Positions 7,387 to 16,902 are shown, numbered from the stretch's first letter. The stretch: DNA of 51,731 nt from TMED69 sp964642505 (GCA_964642505.1 CAZXQY010000006.1:1-51731); one strand, 5' to 3'. Notes: generated by a model from the sequence alone, not told the origin. A program made the numbers and translations.

Positions 7387-8580
7387 TCAACCCGCCTTAG
7401 TAAGAAATTTCCGGATTATGCGACTTAGCCTACTCGTTAAAATTTCCGCTTCCGAATCCCGTAAAATCAAAGGAGGGAGTAATCTTATGACGTTACCAGC
7501 CGCCACATTAACCAGCAACCTATCTTGCAACGCAAGGTTTACGATATCCGAACACGGCTCTTCCAACTCGATTCCAATCATCAATCCTTCCCCTCGTATT
7601 TCTTTGACACCTTCCAATTCACCTATTTCATCCTCAAAGGATTGTCGAAGTGAATCACCTAATTCTCCAGCCCGTTTAAGCAATTTGTCCCTTTCAATAA
7701 TCTCCAATACCTTTAGAGCCACAGCGGTTACTAAGGGATTCCCTCCAAACGTGGATCCATGAGATCCAGGTTGTAAAACATTTCCCGCAACGCCTCTAGC
7801 TAAACATGCGCCCACGGGTATGCCGTTCCCTAACCCTTTAGCTATGGTTAAAACGTCTGGTAGAATTTTTTCTCTGTGATAGGCGAACCAATTTCCTGTC
7901 CTGCCCATGCCTGTCTGTATTTCATCAAGCATCAAAAGTGTACCTGTGTCGTTGCAAGCTTTCCTTAGTGCCGTAAGGTATCCGTGGTGCGGCAAAACCA
8001 CACCTCCTTCTCCCATTATAGGCTCTACAAGAATCGCCACAACTTCCGGTAATTCCAGTGCTTTTTTTGTTTTTTCAATAGAATTATAATCGACATGTTT
8101 GAAGCCAGGCAGTAAAGGCGAGAACCCTGCGTGTACTTTTTCATTACCGGTCGCACTTAACGTTCCCATTGTCCTTCCATGGAAACTTCCTTTCATGGTG
8201 ACAACCATCGGTTTTAGTATTCCCTTATCAGACCCAGTTTTTCTTGCGATTTTTATAGCCGCTTCGTTTGCCTCAGCACCGGAATTACAGAAAAACACGC
8301 GCTCAAGCCCTGTAATCTTAACGAGTGCCTCCGCCAATTTTTCTTGAAGGCCTATTCTATACAAATTCGAAGTGTGCCAAAGTTTCGATGCCTGATTGGC
8401 TAGCACTCCTACTAATTCGGGGTGCGCATGCCCTAATCCGCACACAGCAATACCTGAGAGAGCATCTAGGTACTTTTCTCCGTTAATATCCGTTAGCGTA
8501 GCCCCTTTACCGGACACAAATTCTACCGGTATTCGCTGATAATTAGGGACCAGAAAATCTCGCGCGACTTTGTCTTCCAT
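7387..8580 (-). CDS. argD: Acetylornithine aminotransferase
   Basis: Class III PLP aminotransferase of arginine synthesis (often also succinyl-diaminopimelate transamination for lysine). 397 residues, normal length. Visible motifs are NSGAEANEAAIKIAR near 105, the SFHGRTMG stretch, LMLDEIQTG with the PLP-contacting Asp near 220, and the Schiff-base lysine in TIAKGLGNG near 250. It heads a four-gene operon (argD-argF-pcm-nlpD). The 265-base divergent region towards grxD should hold its promoter. Confidence 0.95.
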   Translation of the reverse strand: MEDKVARDFLVPNYQRIPVEFVSGKGATLTDINGEKYLDALSGIAVCGLGHAHPELVGVLANQASKLWHTSNLYRIGLQEKLAEALVKITGLERVFFCNSGAEANEAAIKIARKTGSDKGILKPMVVTMKGSFHGRTMGTLSATGNEKVHAGFSPLLPGFKHVDYNSIEKTKKALELPEVVAILVEPIMGEGGVVLPHHGYLTALRKACNDTGTLLMLDEIQTGMGRTGNWFAYHREKILPDVLTIAKGLGNGIPVGACLARGVAGNVLQPGSHGSTFGGNPLVTAVALKVLEIIERDKLLKRAGELGDSLRQSFEDEIGELEGVKEIRGEGLMIGIELEEPCSDIVNLALQDRLLVNVAAGNVIRLLPPLILRDSEAEILTSRLSRIIRKFLTKAG

Positions 8581-8746
8581 GATTCTACCTTTAAAATCGA
8601 AATTCCTTAATCTTTTTCAAAAACGCTCGAACCTTTATTTCTGAGCTTTACTTTGTATCAGTTATTCGTAGCGTTTCCCACTCGCCATTTCACCGCCTAA
8701 AATTCGGTTAACACTATAATAAACGAGAACAATACTACACAATCGA

Positions 8747-8776
8747 TTGATGAATAGGGCTTTCTTATAATATAAT
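8747..8776 (+). promoter_or_regulatory. Candidate sigma70 promoter for grxD
   Basis: TTGATG at 8747-8752, an 18-base spacer, then TATAAT at 8771-8776 in an AT-rich stretch, about 70 bases before the grxD start. Overlapping TATAAT-like sequences make the exact -10 uncertain. Confidence 0.45.
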
Positions 8777-8845
8777 TATAGCACGATAAATTTAGCGGAT
8801 TCACATAGATTTATCTCTAAAACGTTGTATGGAGGTAGTTGAGAA

Positions 8846-9163
8846 ATGGACCCACTGGAAAAAATAAAGAACGTAGTAGAGTCGTCACCGGTCGTAGTGT
8901 TCATGAAAGGAAACCCACAGTTTCCCCAATGTGGTTTTTCTATGAGAACGGTAGAGGCTCTGAAAGCCTGCGGGGCAGAATTTGAACATGTCGATGTTTA
9001 TGCGGAGCCAGATGTTCGGGAAAATCTACCTCGGTTTTCCGAATGGCCTACCTTTCCGCAACTATTTGTGAACGGTAAATTAGTGGGTGGATGCGATATA
9101 GTCCTCGGCATGTATCAAAGCGGCGAACTGCAGGAACTACTAGATAGTACTCGGACAACTTGA
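8846..9163 (+). CDS. grxD: Monothiol glutaredoxin (Grx4 type)
   Basis: 105 residues, one thioredoxin-fold domain. It has the CGFS active site (about 33-36) preceded by the KGNPQFPQ stretch typical of Grx4, plus the glutathione-binding WPTFPQLFV and GGCDI motifs. Family members bind a bridging 2Fe-2S cluster with glutathione and serve in iron-sulfur trafficking together with BolA-like proteins. A strong ribosome site (GGAGG at 8831) sets the start. It converges with dnaQ. Confidence 0.95.
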   Translation: MDPLEKIKNVVESSPVVVFMKGNPQFPQCGFSMRTVEALKACGAEFEHVDVYAEPDVRENLPRFSEWPTFPQLFVNGKLVGGCDIVLGMYQSGELQELLDSTRTT

Positions 9164-9193
9164 AGAGATATACGTACTAGATTTGTCGGATAA

Positions 9194-9895
9194 TTACAGT
9201 TCCCATAGACAACCTTCAGCTTTGGCACCGATTCTTTGGAGCGTCTTATGATGAGATTCGTAATCATCTTCGGACACTTCGGCTATTTTAAGGGTTGCTT
9301 CTGAATCAATACTTTGAGAAACGGTAGCAGAAATTTCCTCTCGTCCCTGGTCAGGGAAACTAAGGTCAAAGGATGTTTGTCCACCTGTCATAGTCAGATA
9401 AACTTCTGCCAACAATTCGGCATCCAATAGGGCACCGTGCTGGGTCCGATGACGATTATCTATATCGTAGCGCTTGCACAAAGCATCCAAACTATTTCTT
9501 TGTCCCGGATGGATCTCTCTGGCAAGTTGCAGCGTATCAAAGATCCCGCAATAATCAGCAATTTGACCCCATTCCCGACCTATCAAAGATAGCTCCGAAT
9601 CCAAAAAACCTACATCGAAAGGCGCATTGTGAATTATCAACTCAGCTCCCCGAATATAATCTATGAAGCCCTTCGCGACCTCAGGAAATCTCGGTTTTTC
9701 ACTCAGAAAATCGGCACTTATACCGTGCACTTGCTGAGCACCCAACTCGATTTCTCTATCAGGATTCAAATATTCGTGAAATATGTTCAACGTTACCCGA
9801 CGATGAACTATTTCCACACAACCAATTTCTATAATTTTGTGTCCTTGTATCCACTCAAGACCTGTGGTTTCAGTATCTAATACGATCTGTCTCAT
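9194..9895 (-). CDS. dnaQ: DNA polymerase III epsilon subunit (3'-5' proofreading exonuclease)
   Basis: 233 residues against 243 in E. coli. The DnaQ superfamily motifs are intact: ExoI DTETTG at residues 7-12, ExoII HNAPFDVGFLDSE near 92-104, and ExoIII with the catalytic His-Asp pair in HGALLDAELL near 155-165. The C-terminal tail after about 180, which binds the alpha subunit, is poorly conserved as usual. It follows rnhA on the same strand after 15 bases. In E. coli the two genes are divergent. Confidence 0.95.
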   Translation of the reverse strand: MRQIVLDTETTGLEWIQGHKIIEIGCVEIVHRRVTLNIFHEYLNPDREIELGAQQVHGISADFLSEKPRFPEVAKGFIDYIRGAELIIHNAPFDVGFLDSELSLIGREWGQIADYCGIFDTLQLAREIHPGQRNSLDALCKRYDIDNRHRTQHGALLDAELLAEVYLTMTGGQTSFDLSFPDQGREEISATVSQSIDSEATLKIAEVSEDDYESHHKTLQRIGAKAEGCLWEL

Positions 9896-9910
9896 AATAA
9901 CTACACCGAA

Positions 9911-10381
9911 TTAAAAATTGTTTCCCATCTCGCGCGTCAAGTCCTCGATCGCGGCATTAGCAAGGGAATCGGCTATCTCGTTTCCTTTATTACCTGAATG
10001 ACCTCGTACCCAATTCCAAGAAACCGCACGTCCTTGAGTTAAGCAATCGAGGGACTTCCATAAATCCAAATTTTTTACCGGCTTTCTGGAAGCCGTAAGC
10101 CATGATTTTTCTTTCCATTTGGAAATCCATTCGGTCATGCCCTTCTTCACATATTGTGAATCAGTGAACAGTACGACGGCCCGATCGCGGTCTACGATTT
10201 CCAAGGACTTTATCACCGCCATCAGTTCCATACGATTATTAGTAGTATCTACCTCAGAGCCATTTATAGTTGTCTGTTGATCAGCATCAATTATCAGAGC
10301 TCCCCATCCACCAATGCCAGGATTTCCTTTGCACGCTCCGTCGGTATAAACCGTATAAGAATCTTTCGGGCGCACATCCAT
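9911..10381 (-). CDS. rnhA: Ribonuclease HI
   Basis: Cleaves RNA in RNA:DNA hybrids. 156 residues, full length. The catalytic acids are in YTDGACKGNPG (Asp near 14), ELMAVIKSLE, FTDSQYVKKG and EIADSLA, and the catalytic-loop His is in RGHSGNKGNE. The start codon shares one base with the upstream methyltransferase stop (TGATG), indicating translational coupling. Confidence 0.96.
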   Translation of the reverse strand: MDVRPKDSYTVYTDGACKGNPGIGGWGALIIDADQQTTINGSEVDTTNNRMELMAVIKSLEIVDRDRAVVLFTDSQYVKKGMTEWISKWKEKSWLTASRKPVKNLDLWKSLDCLTQGRAVSWNWVRGHSGNKGNEIADSLANAAIEDLTREMGNNF

Positions 10382-11127
10382 CAGGGATTTTGAACCGAGC
10401 CGACAGTAGGCTTAGCTATGCCACTTTTTACGATTTTTCTGCGCATGGACCAATTAGTTCGCATTGCCGTTAGACCTTCAATTCTTTTTTTTGCCACCAA
10501 GAAATAGATGTTACCCAACCCGGGGAACAAGTATTTCATTAACTTTTCTTTATTTCCAGTAATAGTCAGCAAACCTTTTTTTACCAAACTGCCGTACCCT
10601 CCATAGCGAACTTCAATCATTTCAAATCCCAAAACACGTAGCCAGTCTTCTAGCCTTAAAGCAGAAATAAAACTACAATTCCAAGGAGCCAAATCTTGCC
10701 ATCTTTTAAAAATGGTGTTGAGCCCGAAAAGGCTCCAAGGATTAAAAGCGAAAACCACCAAATAGCCTTCCCCTATAAGGACTCTGTCCACTTCACGTAA
10801 TATCTTCCCAGGGTCGGGCGAAAATTCAAGTATGTGCGGCAGTATAATAATGTCAATCGTTGCTGGTCCGAACGGAAACGCCTCCACGTCACCACGAACG
10901 GTTTCAAATGGTTGCACATCACCTCCCAACGATACCAATATTTTGTTAGGAATGCGGCAAGAATTCATAACCAAATTGGGATAAAAACTCCCCAGCTGGA
11001 GTACGTTATACCCAAAGAGATTGGAGACTAAATCGTTAGCAAGACCTGCCTCTAGATCAACTAAACCTTCAACGTCATCGTTGAGGAACCATTCTGACAC
11101 ACCATGAATTCTATTTTCTTTTTGCAT
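10381..11127 (-). CDS. YafS-like class I SAM methyltransferase
   Basis: 248 residues. A Methyltransf_11-like domain lies in the middle: an acidic VEAFPFGPATIDIIILPHILEFSPDP stretch at about 82-107, containing the post-motif region normally seen after SAM-binding motif I. The C-terminus is basic. In E. coli an uncharacterised methyltransferase gene, yafS, also neighbours rnhA-dnaQ, so I assign it to that family. Substrate unknown. It is the first gene of a three-gene minus-strand unit with rnhA and dnaQ. Confidence 0.75.
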   Translation of the reverse strand: MQKENRIHGVSEWFLNDDVEGLVDLEAGLANDLVSNLFGYNVLQLGSFYPNLVMNSCRIPNKILVSLGGDVQPFETVRGDVEAFPFGPATIDIIILPHILEFSPDPGKILREVDRVLIGEGYLVVFAFNPWSLFGLNTIFKRWQDLAPWNCSFISALRLEDWLRVLGFEMIEVRYGGYGSLVKKGLLTITGNKEKLMKYLFPGLGNIYFLVAKKRIEGLTAMRTNWSMRRKIVKSGIAKPTVGSVQNP

Positions 11128-11238
11128 AGTTATTTTTTCTTAATTTATCGTTTAATGATTTTAGTGGTAATTTTCTTAATTTTAGACTGAGATTACAATT
11201 ACCTGTAAGCTAAGCGATTCCTAACAAGGGGATTCCAG

Positions 11239-13413
11239 TTGTTTTCGCGACTCTTACGCCGGTCACTACTATTTCTAACTCGGACGGTGATCCGTCGATT
11301 AATGGGCCTGTTATTCTCAGTGGAAGTATCCGGCCAGGAAAACTATCCTGACTCTAATAAAAAAACGATAGTGATCGCAAACCACCAATCTGTTTTAGAC
11401 AGCTTCTTTTTATTCGTATTTCTGCCAACACCTCCTGTTATCACTACCTTCAAAGATGAACAAAAAACCATTTTTTTTAGATTCTTTTTATTTTTTGCCG
11501 AGCACAAAACAATCGAGTTAACAAACCCGGTGTCGATTCGGTCATTAGCGACAGACCTTGATGAAGGGCGCCATATTCTCTTTTTTCCGGAAGGAAATAC
11601 AACAGACTTTAATTCCATAAGTAAAATTTACGAAGGCGCTGTTCTTTTGATAAGAAAATCCGAGGCAGATATCGTGCCAGTAGCAATAAGCGGATTAAAC
11701 TACTGTAAAATAGGCGACAAGCGAAGAAATAGAGGCCGATTGCTATTCCCAAAAGTGTTGATAAAAATTTTACCACCCAGCCGAAACCATAATGACGACA
11801 AAGAAGACGCCATTAAACAAATAAAAACTAGACTGCAAGATGCTTACTATGAAGCAGGTTTTAGTCCACATTCTCTTTTTCAATCATTAGCTTTAGCTTC
11901 TAAAAAGCATAGCAGTCTTGGAAATATCATTGAAGATATTACGGGGACGGAACTTTCCTACAGAGGATTGCTTACCAAAGTATTTGCCTTAGCTACTATC
12001 ATTTCAAAGGTATCTTCCGGAGAGGGTAGAATAGGGATTATGCTGCCAAATACTTGTGCTGCTGTAATTACTTTTTTTGCATGCCACCTACTTGGTCGAC
12101 AAACTTGCATGCTAAATTATACTGCGGGTTCCAGAGGAATTAACTCTGCTATCCAGTTCGCTAAAATAGAAATGGTTATTTCTTCTCGTAGATTCATAGA
12201 AAATGCCGAATTAGAAAAAGAAGCGGCCGAAATTACCGAGAACACTCAACTAATTTTACTAGAAGAGGCGGGTTCTCTTATCTCTCTGAGTGAGAAGCTA
12301 AGATCTCTCATCGCCAGCTTTACTCCACTATTAGCCGCAAATTGTTTGTACGGGACGGTGCCACCATCCGCAGACGCGGTGATTTTATTTACCTCGGGCT
12401 CTGAGGGAGATCCTAAGGCAGTCGTTCTAAGCCACTCCAATTTATTAGCAAACTTATCACAAGTGAAAATGTTGATCGATTTAAGAAACAGCGATTATAT
12501 ATTGAACGCTTTACCATTCTTTCATTGTTTTGGCCTTATGGCAGGTATGTTGCTCCCGCTTCTGGGAGGGACTAGGGTTTTTGAATATCCCAGCCCCTTA
12601 CACTACCGGGCAATCCCGGAGTTGTGCTATCAAAAACAAATCACTTGCCTGTGGGGAACACCAACCTTTTTAAGAGGTTACGGAATGGCGGCAGACCCCT
12701 TCGACATGAATTCCCTTAGATACGTTGTATCTGGCGCTGAGAAATTAACGGAGGAAACCTACAACCTCTGGAACGACAAATTTGGTATAAGGATATTTCA
12801 AGGCTATGGTGTTACCGAAGCTAGCCCCGTAATAGCAACCAACTACCCGACGGTTTGTAAAAAAGATACCGTGGGACAATTAGTTTCACAGATGAAATAC
12901 TATTTACGTCCGATCGCTGGAATCAGAAAGGGGGGCGAATTAGTAGTAAAAGGGCCTAATATCATGAGAGGTTACCTATCAAAAGACTATTCTGGAAACG
13001 ACTTTGTGCGCAAACCTGAGACAAATGACAGAGGTGCCGGGTGGTATGCAACTGGTGATATCGTTGAGATAGACGAAGACGGCTTCATTACAATAGTAGG
13101 ACGTATCAAGCGTTTCGCCAAAATTGCTGGTGAGATGGTCTCGTTAGCCGCCGTCGAAGAACTTGCCGCAAAAATTTGGCCAACAAGCCAACATGCTGTA
13201 GTCGCTTTACCAGATGCGAAAAAAGGCGAGAAAATTGTACTCGTTACAAACCAAGAAAATGCTGATAGACAGACTCTTCTGAAAGGTGCTCGAGATTTTC
13301 AATATGGGGATTTTTTTGTGCCTGCCTCAGTTGAAATCGTGAAAGAAATACCGGTGCTTGGTAGCGGAAAAACTAACTACACTGAACTAGAAGCCGCTCT
13401 CGACAAAACGTGA
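11239..13413 (+). CDS. aas: Aas-like bifunctional acyltransferase / acyl-ACP(CoA) synthetase
   Basis: 724 residues, close to E. coli Aas (719). An N-terminal PlsC domain has the HX4D catalytic pair (NHQSVLD, 48-54) and FFPEGNTTD near 116-124. A C-terminal AMP-binding domain has the P-loop LFTSGSEGDPKA near 388, a YGVTE motif near 540 and the GWYATGD motif near 605. Aas re-acylates lysophosphatidylethanolamine using fatty acids it activates itself. The start is TTG with an AAGGGGA ribosome site at 11226-11232. No LplT lysophospholipid flippase gene is adjacent. A VTT membrane protein follows 16 bases later. Confidence 0.85.
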   Translation: MFSRLLRRSLLFLTRTVIRRLMGLLFSVEVSGQENYPDSNKKTIVIANHQSVLDSFFLFVFLPTPPVITTFKDEQKTIFFRFFLFFAEHKTIELTNPVSIRSLATDLDEGRHILFFPEGNTTDFNSISKIYEGAVLLIRKSEADIVPVAISGLNYCKIGDKRRNRGRLLFPKVLIKILPPSRNHNDDKEDAIKQIKTRLQDAYYEAGFSPHSLFQSLALASKKHSSLGNIIEDITGTELSYRGLLTKVFALATIISKVSSGEGRIGIMLPNTCAAVITFFACHLLGRQTCMLNYTAGSRGINSAIQFAKIEMVISSRRFIENAELEKEAAEITENTQLILLEEAGSLISLSEKLRSLIASFTPLLAANCLYGTVPPSADAVILFTSGSEGDPKAVVLSHSNLLANLSQVKMLIDLRNSDYILNALPFFHCFGLMAGMLLPLLGGTRVFEYPSPLHYRAIPELCYQKQITCLWGTPTFLRGYGMAADPFDMNSLRYVVSGAEKLTEETYNLWNDKFGIRIFQGYGVTEASPVIATNYPTVCKKDTVGQLVSQMKYYLRPIAGIRKGGELVVKGPNIMRGYLSKDYSGNDFVRKPETNDRGAGWYATGDIVEIDEDGFITIVGRIKRFAKIAGEMVSLAAVEELAAKIWPTSQHAVVALPDAKKGEKIVLVTNQENADRQTLLKGARDFQYGDFFVPASVEIVKEIPVLGSGKTNYTELEAALDKT

Positions 13414-13429
13414 CGTTTAAAGCAGCAAC

Positions 13430-14128
13430 TTGTTCTTAGTGAATACCTTATCATTGCTAAGGAAAACTACACCAGCCGTAGCTCTTTTTACGACCCTGCT
13501 GGGGATCTGGTATCTTTCAGATTTAAATACCTATATCAATCTTGAGACGTTGTTCGAACATTCTTCTAAAATCAAAGATATTATTGCGTCAAACCGCCTT
13601 GGCGCGGCGATTCTCTTTTTTGTCTTTTACACCATGTTTGCAGCTGCGTGCCTGCCAGGTATTAGTATTCTTACATTCGGAGCAGGACTCTTTTTTGATT
13701 TCACTACGGGAACCTTTATTTGTTCTTTCGCTAGTACTCTTGGAGCGTCGATAGCCTTTTTTATTGCTCGACACCTCATAAGAGACACTTTGCAATCGGA
13801 TCTAGGGACTGTTCTTCAGAAATTGAACGAGGAATTAGTCCTTAACGGAAAGTTTTACATCCTGTTCATACGACTCGTTCCAATATTTCCGTTCCAAGTG
13901 ATAAATTTAGCGCTCGGCCTTTCAAAAATTAGATTTCAAGATTTCTATATCTATAGTCAAATCGGAATGCTACCGGCCACGGCAGTACTGACCAACGCAG
14001 GCTCTCGAGTCTCTGAAATCCAAAGTATGAACGACATCTTTACACCGCCGATTCTTTGGGCACTAATTCTGATGGCTTCTTTACCAATTCTGGCCCGTTT
14101 GTTAAAAATCATACGGAAGAGCCGTTAG
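13430..14128 (+). CDS. TVP38/TMEM64 (VTT/DedA-like) membrane protein
   Basis: 232 residues with about five or six hydrophobic segments. The family signature is visible at about 145-166: a Phe-Ile-Arg-Leu-Val-Pro-Ile-Phe-Pro run followed by Asn and Gly-Leu in the re-entrant loop. VTT proteins are related to DedA and eukaryotic VMP1/TMEM41B, for which lipid scrambling or transport roles are known. Start is TTG (13430) or the GTG at 13439; neither has a convincing ribosome site, so translation may be coupled to the Aas-like gene ending 16 bases before. The pairing suggests a role in membrane phospholipid handling (inference). Confidence 0.8.
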   Translation: MFLVNTLSLLRKTTPAVALFTTLLGIWYLSDLNTYINLETLFEHSSKIKDIIASNRLGAAILFFVFYTMFAAACLPGISILTFGAGLFFDFTTGTFICSFASTLGASIAFFIARHLIRDTLQSDLGTVLQKLNEELVLNGKFYILFIRLVPIFPFQVINLALGLSKIRFQDFYIYSQIGMLPATAVLTNAGSRVSEIQSMNDIFTPPILWALILMASLPILARLLKIIRKSR

Positions 14129-14252
14129 ATCTCATTTATCTTACCGCTAGATAGCATCGGAAAACTACAGTGCTGGAATGCTTTTATTAGGTCAGCTATA
14201 TTGCGCACAATTGACCGAGTTAAAATAAATCTGCTGTAGACGGAGAAACCAA

Positions 14253-14786
14253 GTGGTCGACACCTTTAAAGAGACTAAAATAAAGGACCTGATTCAAGAT
14301 GTATCAGATCATCCTAAAGAGGGTATTGTTTTCAAGGATATCTCACCCCTACTACTGAACCCCGAAGCGTTAGACAGCGTGATAAGAAAACTCGCAGACG
14401 TGGCTGCCGACAGTCGACCGAGTATCGTCGCAGGAATTGAGGCTAGAGGCTTTATTTTTGGTGCACTAGCTGCTCGCGAGCTAGGAATCGGTTTCGTTCC
14501 TCTCAGAAAACCTGGGAAACTTCCTAGACAAACCTTTAAAGTCGCGTACGAACTAGAGTATGGAGAAGCCCAACTAGAAATGCATTCTGACGCTATTAAC
14601 GCATCTGATTCTGTTCTATTGATTGACGATGTTTTAGCAACGGGAGGTACCGCCTCTGCGGGCATTGAGTTAGTTGAGCTTGCCAACGCTAGCGTGACTG
14701 AATTGGCTTTTGTTATAGAAATATCTGCGCTAAATGGTCGCAGTAAACTTGAAGACTATACCGTTCGTTCGCTGATAACATACTGA
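14253..14786 (+). CDS. apt: Adenine phosphoribosyltransferase
   Basis: Purine salvage: adenine plus PRPP to AMP. 177 residues, normal length. The PRPP-binding loop VLLIDDVLATGGTASAG is near 122-138, and the adenine-site stretches GIVFKDISPLL near 24 and GIEARGFIFG near 60 are intact. GTG start with a GGAG site at 14242-14245. It is separated from the VTT gene by 124 bases, so it may have its own promoter. Confidence 0.96.
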   Translation: MVDTFKETKIKDLIQDVSDHPKEGIVFKDISPLLLNPEALDSVIRKLADVAADSRPSIVAGIEARGFIFGALAARELGIGFVPLRKPGKLPRQTFKVAYELEYGEAQLEMHSDAINASDSVLLIDDVLATGGTASAGIELVELANASVTELAFVIEISALNGRSKLEDYTVRSLITY

Positions 14787-14818
14787 CGCTCTTCCACTGA
14801 TTAAAAACCCGTAAAGAA

Positions 14819-15574
14819 ATGTGCATTCTTTTGGTCTCTAAATATCCCAGCCGGGATTACAATTTGATTGTTATCGCCAATCGCGATGAATACCATAGTA
14901 GACAAACGGACAGGTTAGGGTTTTGGTCTACCTGTCCGGGGGTGATAGGAGGGAGAGACCTAGAAGCTGGGGGAGGCTGGCTAGCAGTTAGCAGAACCGG
15001 TCGTCTGGCGGCTATCACAAACATCAATGCAGGACGATCTTTAAGACCTGATGCCAAATCTAGAGGCCTAATCGTAAGGGATTTTTTAAATACGGATGCG
15101 CCAGCAGACGAATATGCTAAAAAGCTGAGATCCGATCATGATAGTTACAACGGTTTCAATCTAATAGCCTACGACGGAAACAAATTGTACTGGGACTCAA
15201 ACAGGGTAAAAAAGGGTGTGGAGCTAGCCAACCGCACATATACCCTTAGCAACGCTCCATTACGTACCAAATGGTCTAAAACAGAACTACTAAAATTTAA
15301 ATTTCAAACCGTAATGGATAACGCATCAAAAGAATTACTAAATCGTCTACTTGACATATTAGGCCCCAACTCCAATGATGGAATAGATCCCTGCAGTGAT
15401 AATTATCAGACAGGAGATCGATTAAAAAAAGACATTTTTATACAAGGGGAGACTTATGGGACCCGCTGTTCTAGCGTTATATTGTTTAAAAATGACGGCA
15501 CAATAACCTTTGTAGAGAAGCGCTATAACTCTAAGGGCGCTACAACCGGAGAAAACACAATAGAACTAACATGA
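14819..15574 (+). CDS. TANGO2 / NRDE family protein
   Basis: 251 residues. Begins Met-Cys with the NRDE-family ANRDEY motif at about 20-25, then the GGRDLEAGGGWLAV and TNI motifs that define the family. The Cys at position 2, exposed if Met is removed, resembles an N-terminal-nucleophile arrangement. Human TANGO2 deficiency causes metabolic crises, and TANGO2/HRG-9 proteins have been linked to heme trafficking. The bacterial role is unsettled. It lies 32 bases after apt and 22 before egtB on the same strand. Confidence 0.88.
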   Translation: MCILLVSKYPSRDYNLIVIANRDEYHSRQTDRLGFWSTCPGVIGGRDLEAGGGWLAVSRTGRLAAITNINAGRSLRPDAKSRGLIVRDFLNTDAPADEYAKKLRSDHDSYNGFNLIAYDGNKLYWDSNRVKKGVELANRTYTLSNAPLRTKWSKTELLKFKFQTVMDNASKELLNRLLDILGPNSNDGIDPCSDNYQTGDRLKKDIFIQGETYGTRCSSVILFKNDGTITFVEKRYNSKGATTGENTIELT

Positions 15575-15596
15575 AATAGAGAAAGAAAATTCAACC

Positions 15597-16853
15597 ATGC
15601 GAACAAACGCCAAACCAGCTATGACGACTCCTATCAACCCATGTGAGAGATTTACTGAAATCCGCCAACAAACCCAGGAATTACTTTGTAAACTATCTCC
15701 GGAAGATGCCTGTGTCCAATCCATGCCAGACGCAAGCCCTGCTAAATGGCATGCGGCACACACATCGTGGTTTTTTGAAACCTTTGTCCTCAAAGAATAT
15801 GAAACAAATTTCACACTCTTTCAAGATTCTTATGAGTCACTGTTCAATTCTTATTATAACTCTATAGGTCAACAATTCGCCCGACCATGCCGAGGGCTTA
15901 TCACTAGGCCAAGCTTTGCCGCGATTAAAAATTACCGCAAAAACGTAGACGAACGAATTTTAAATATCATCAGTAAAAGCTCGGATCCAAAATTAAACCA
16001 ATTGATAGAACTAGGTCTAAATCACGAACAGCAGCATCAAGAGTTGATAATAATGGACATCAAGCACCTACTCTCGATCAATCCCACGAACCCGATCTTT
16101 TGCGACGAAAAACACACCATTAAACCGAAAAATATTTCCCAGTGGGTCCAATTTGAAGGAGGCCTTTTTGAGTTTGGGCACGATTCGCCCTCCTTCCATT
16201 TTGATAATGAAGCGCCAGCACACAAACGGTTTTTAGAAAACTATCAAATGTGCTCGCAGCCGGTTACTAACGGCGATTTTTTGTCTTTCATGACCGATGG
16301 TGGCTACGAAGAACCATTACTTTGGCTCTCAGACGGTTGGGCTTGGGTGAAAGAAGAACAAATCAAGCATCCCTTGTATTGGAGTTATCGAGATGGCGCC
16401 TGGTTCGAATTTACTTTATCAGGTCTTGTTCCACTTATGATCGACAACCCAGTCTGTCATATTAATTACTATGAAGCGGCTGCTTACGCGAACTGGGCAA
16501 ATGCTCGGCTTCCAACTGAATTTGAATGGGAACTTGCCGCTTCTAGTCAAAAATTCTATGCTCGACCAATCTGCTTTCATGCTACTCCTGGAAGAGGAGG
16601 GAACGACCTAAATGATCTCCATGGTAGCATTTGGCAATGGACAAGTTCTAGTTACTTACCTTATCCTAGGTATTCCCCTTCCCTTGGCGCGATTGGCGAA
16701 TATAACGGGAAATTCATGAGCAATCAGAACGTCTTAAGAGGCAGTTCTTGTTGTACACCAACCAACCATTCTAGAAATACCTATCGCAACTTCTTTTACC
16801 CACATCAAAGATGGGCTTTTAGTGGGTTGCGGCTTGCAAAAGACTTGAATTAA
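15597..16853 (+). CDS. egtB: EgtB-type sulfoxide synthase (ergothioneine synthesis)
   Basis: 418 residues. An N-terminal DinB_2 domain supplies the iron ligands: His52 or His55 in WHAAH, and His143 and His147 in HEQQHQE. The C-terminal FGE-sulfatase domain spans about 180-415, with the closing GSSCC...HSRNTYRNFF...GLRLA motifs. EgtB joins hercynine with a thiol donor in an oxygen-dependent, non-heme-iron reaction. The histidine trimethyltransferase EgtD, usually adjacent, is absent from this window. SenA-like relatives use selenosugars, but no senB or selD lies nearby. The next Met at residue 9 is a possible alternative start. Confidence 0.88.
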   Translation: MRTNAKPAMTTPINPCERFTEIRQQTQELLCKLSPEDACVQSMPDASPAKWHAAHTSWFFETFVLKEYETNFTLFQDSYESLFNSYYNSIGQQFARPCRGLITRPSFAAIKNYRKNVDERILNIISKSSDPKLNQLIELGLNHEQQHQELIIMDIKHLLSINPTNPIFCDEKHTIKPKNISQWVQFEGGLFEFGHDSPSFHFDNEAPAHKRFLENYQMCSQPVTNGDFLSFMTDGGYEEPLLWLSDGWAWVKEEQIKHPLYWSYRDGAWFEFTLSGLVPLMIDNPVCHINYYEAAAYANWANARLPTEFEWELAASSQKFYARPICFHATPGRGGNDLNDLHGSIWQWTSSSYLPYPRYSPSLGAIGEYNGKFMSNQNVLRGSSCCTPTNHSRNTYRNFFYPHQRWAFSGLRLAKDLN

Positions 16854-16902
16854 TAGTCATACAAAACCTTACCGACAAATCCGAAAAAAAGGAGTTCCAA
16901 AA

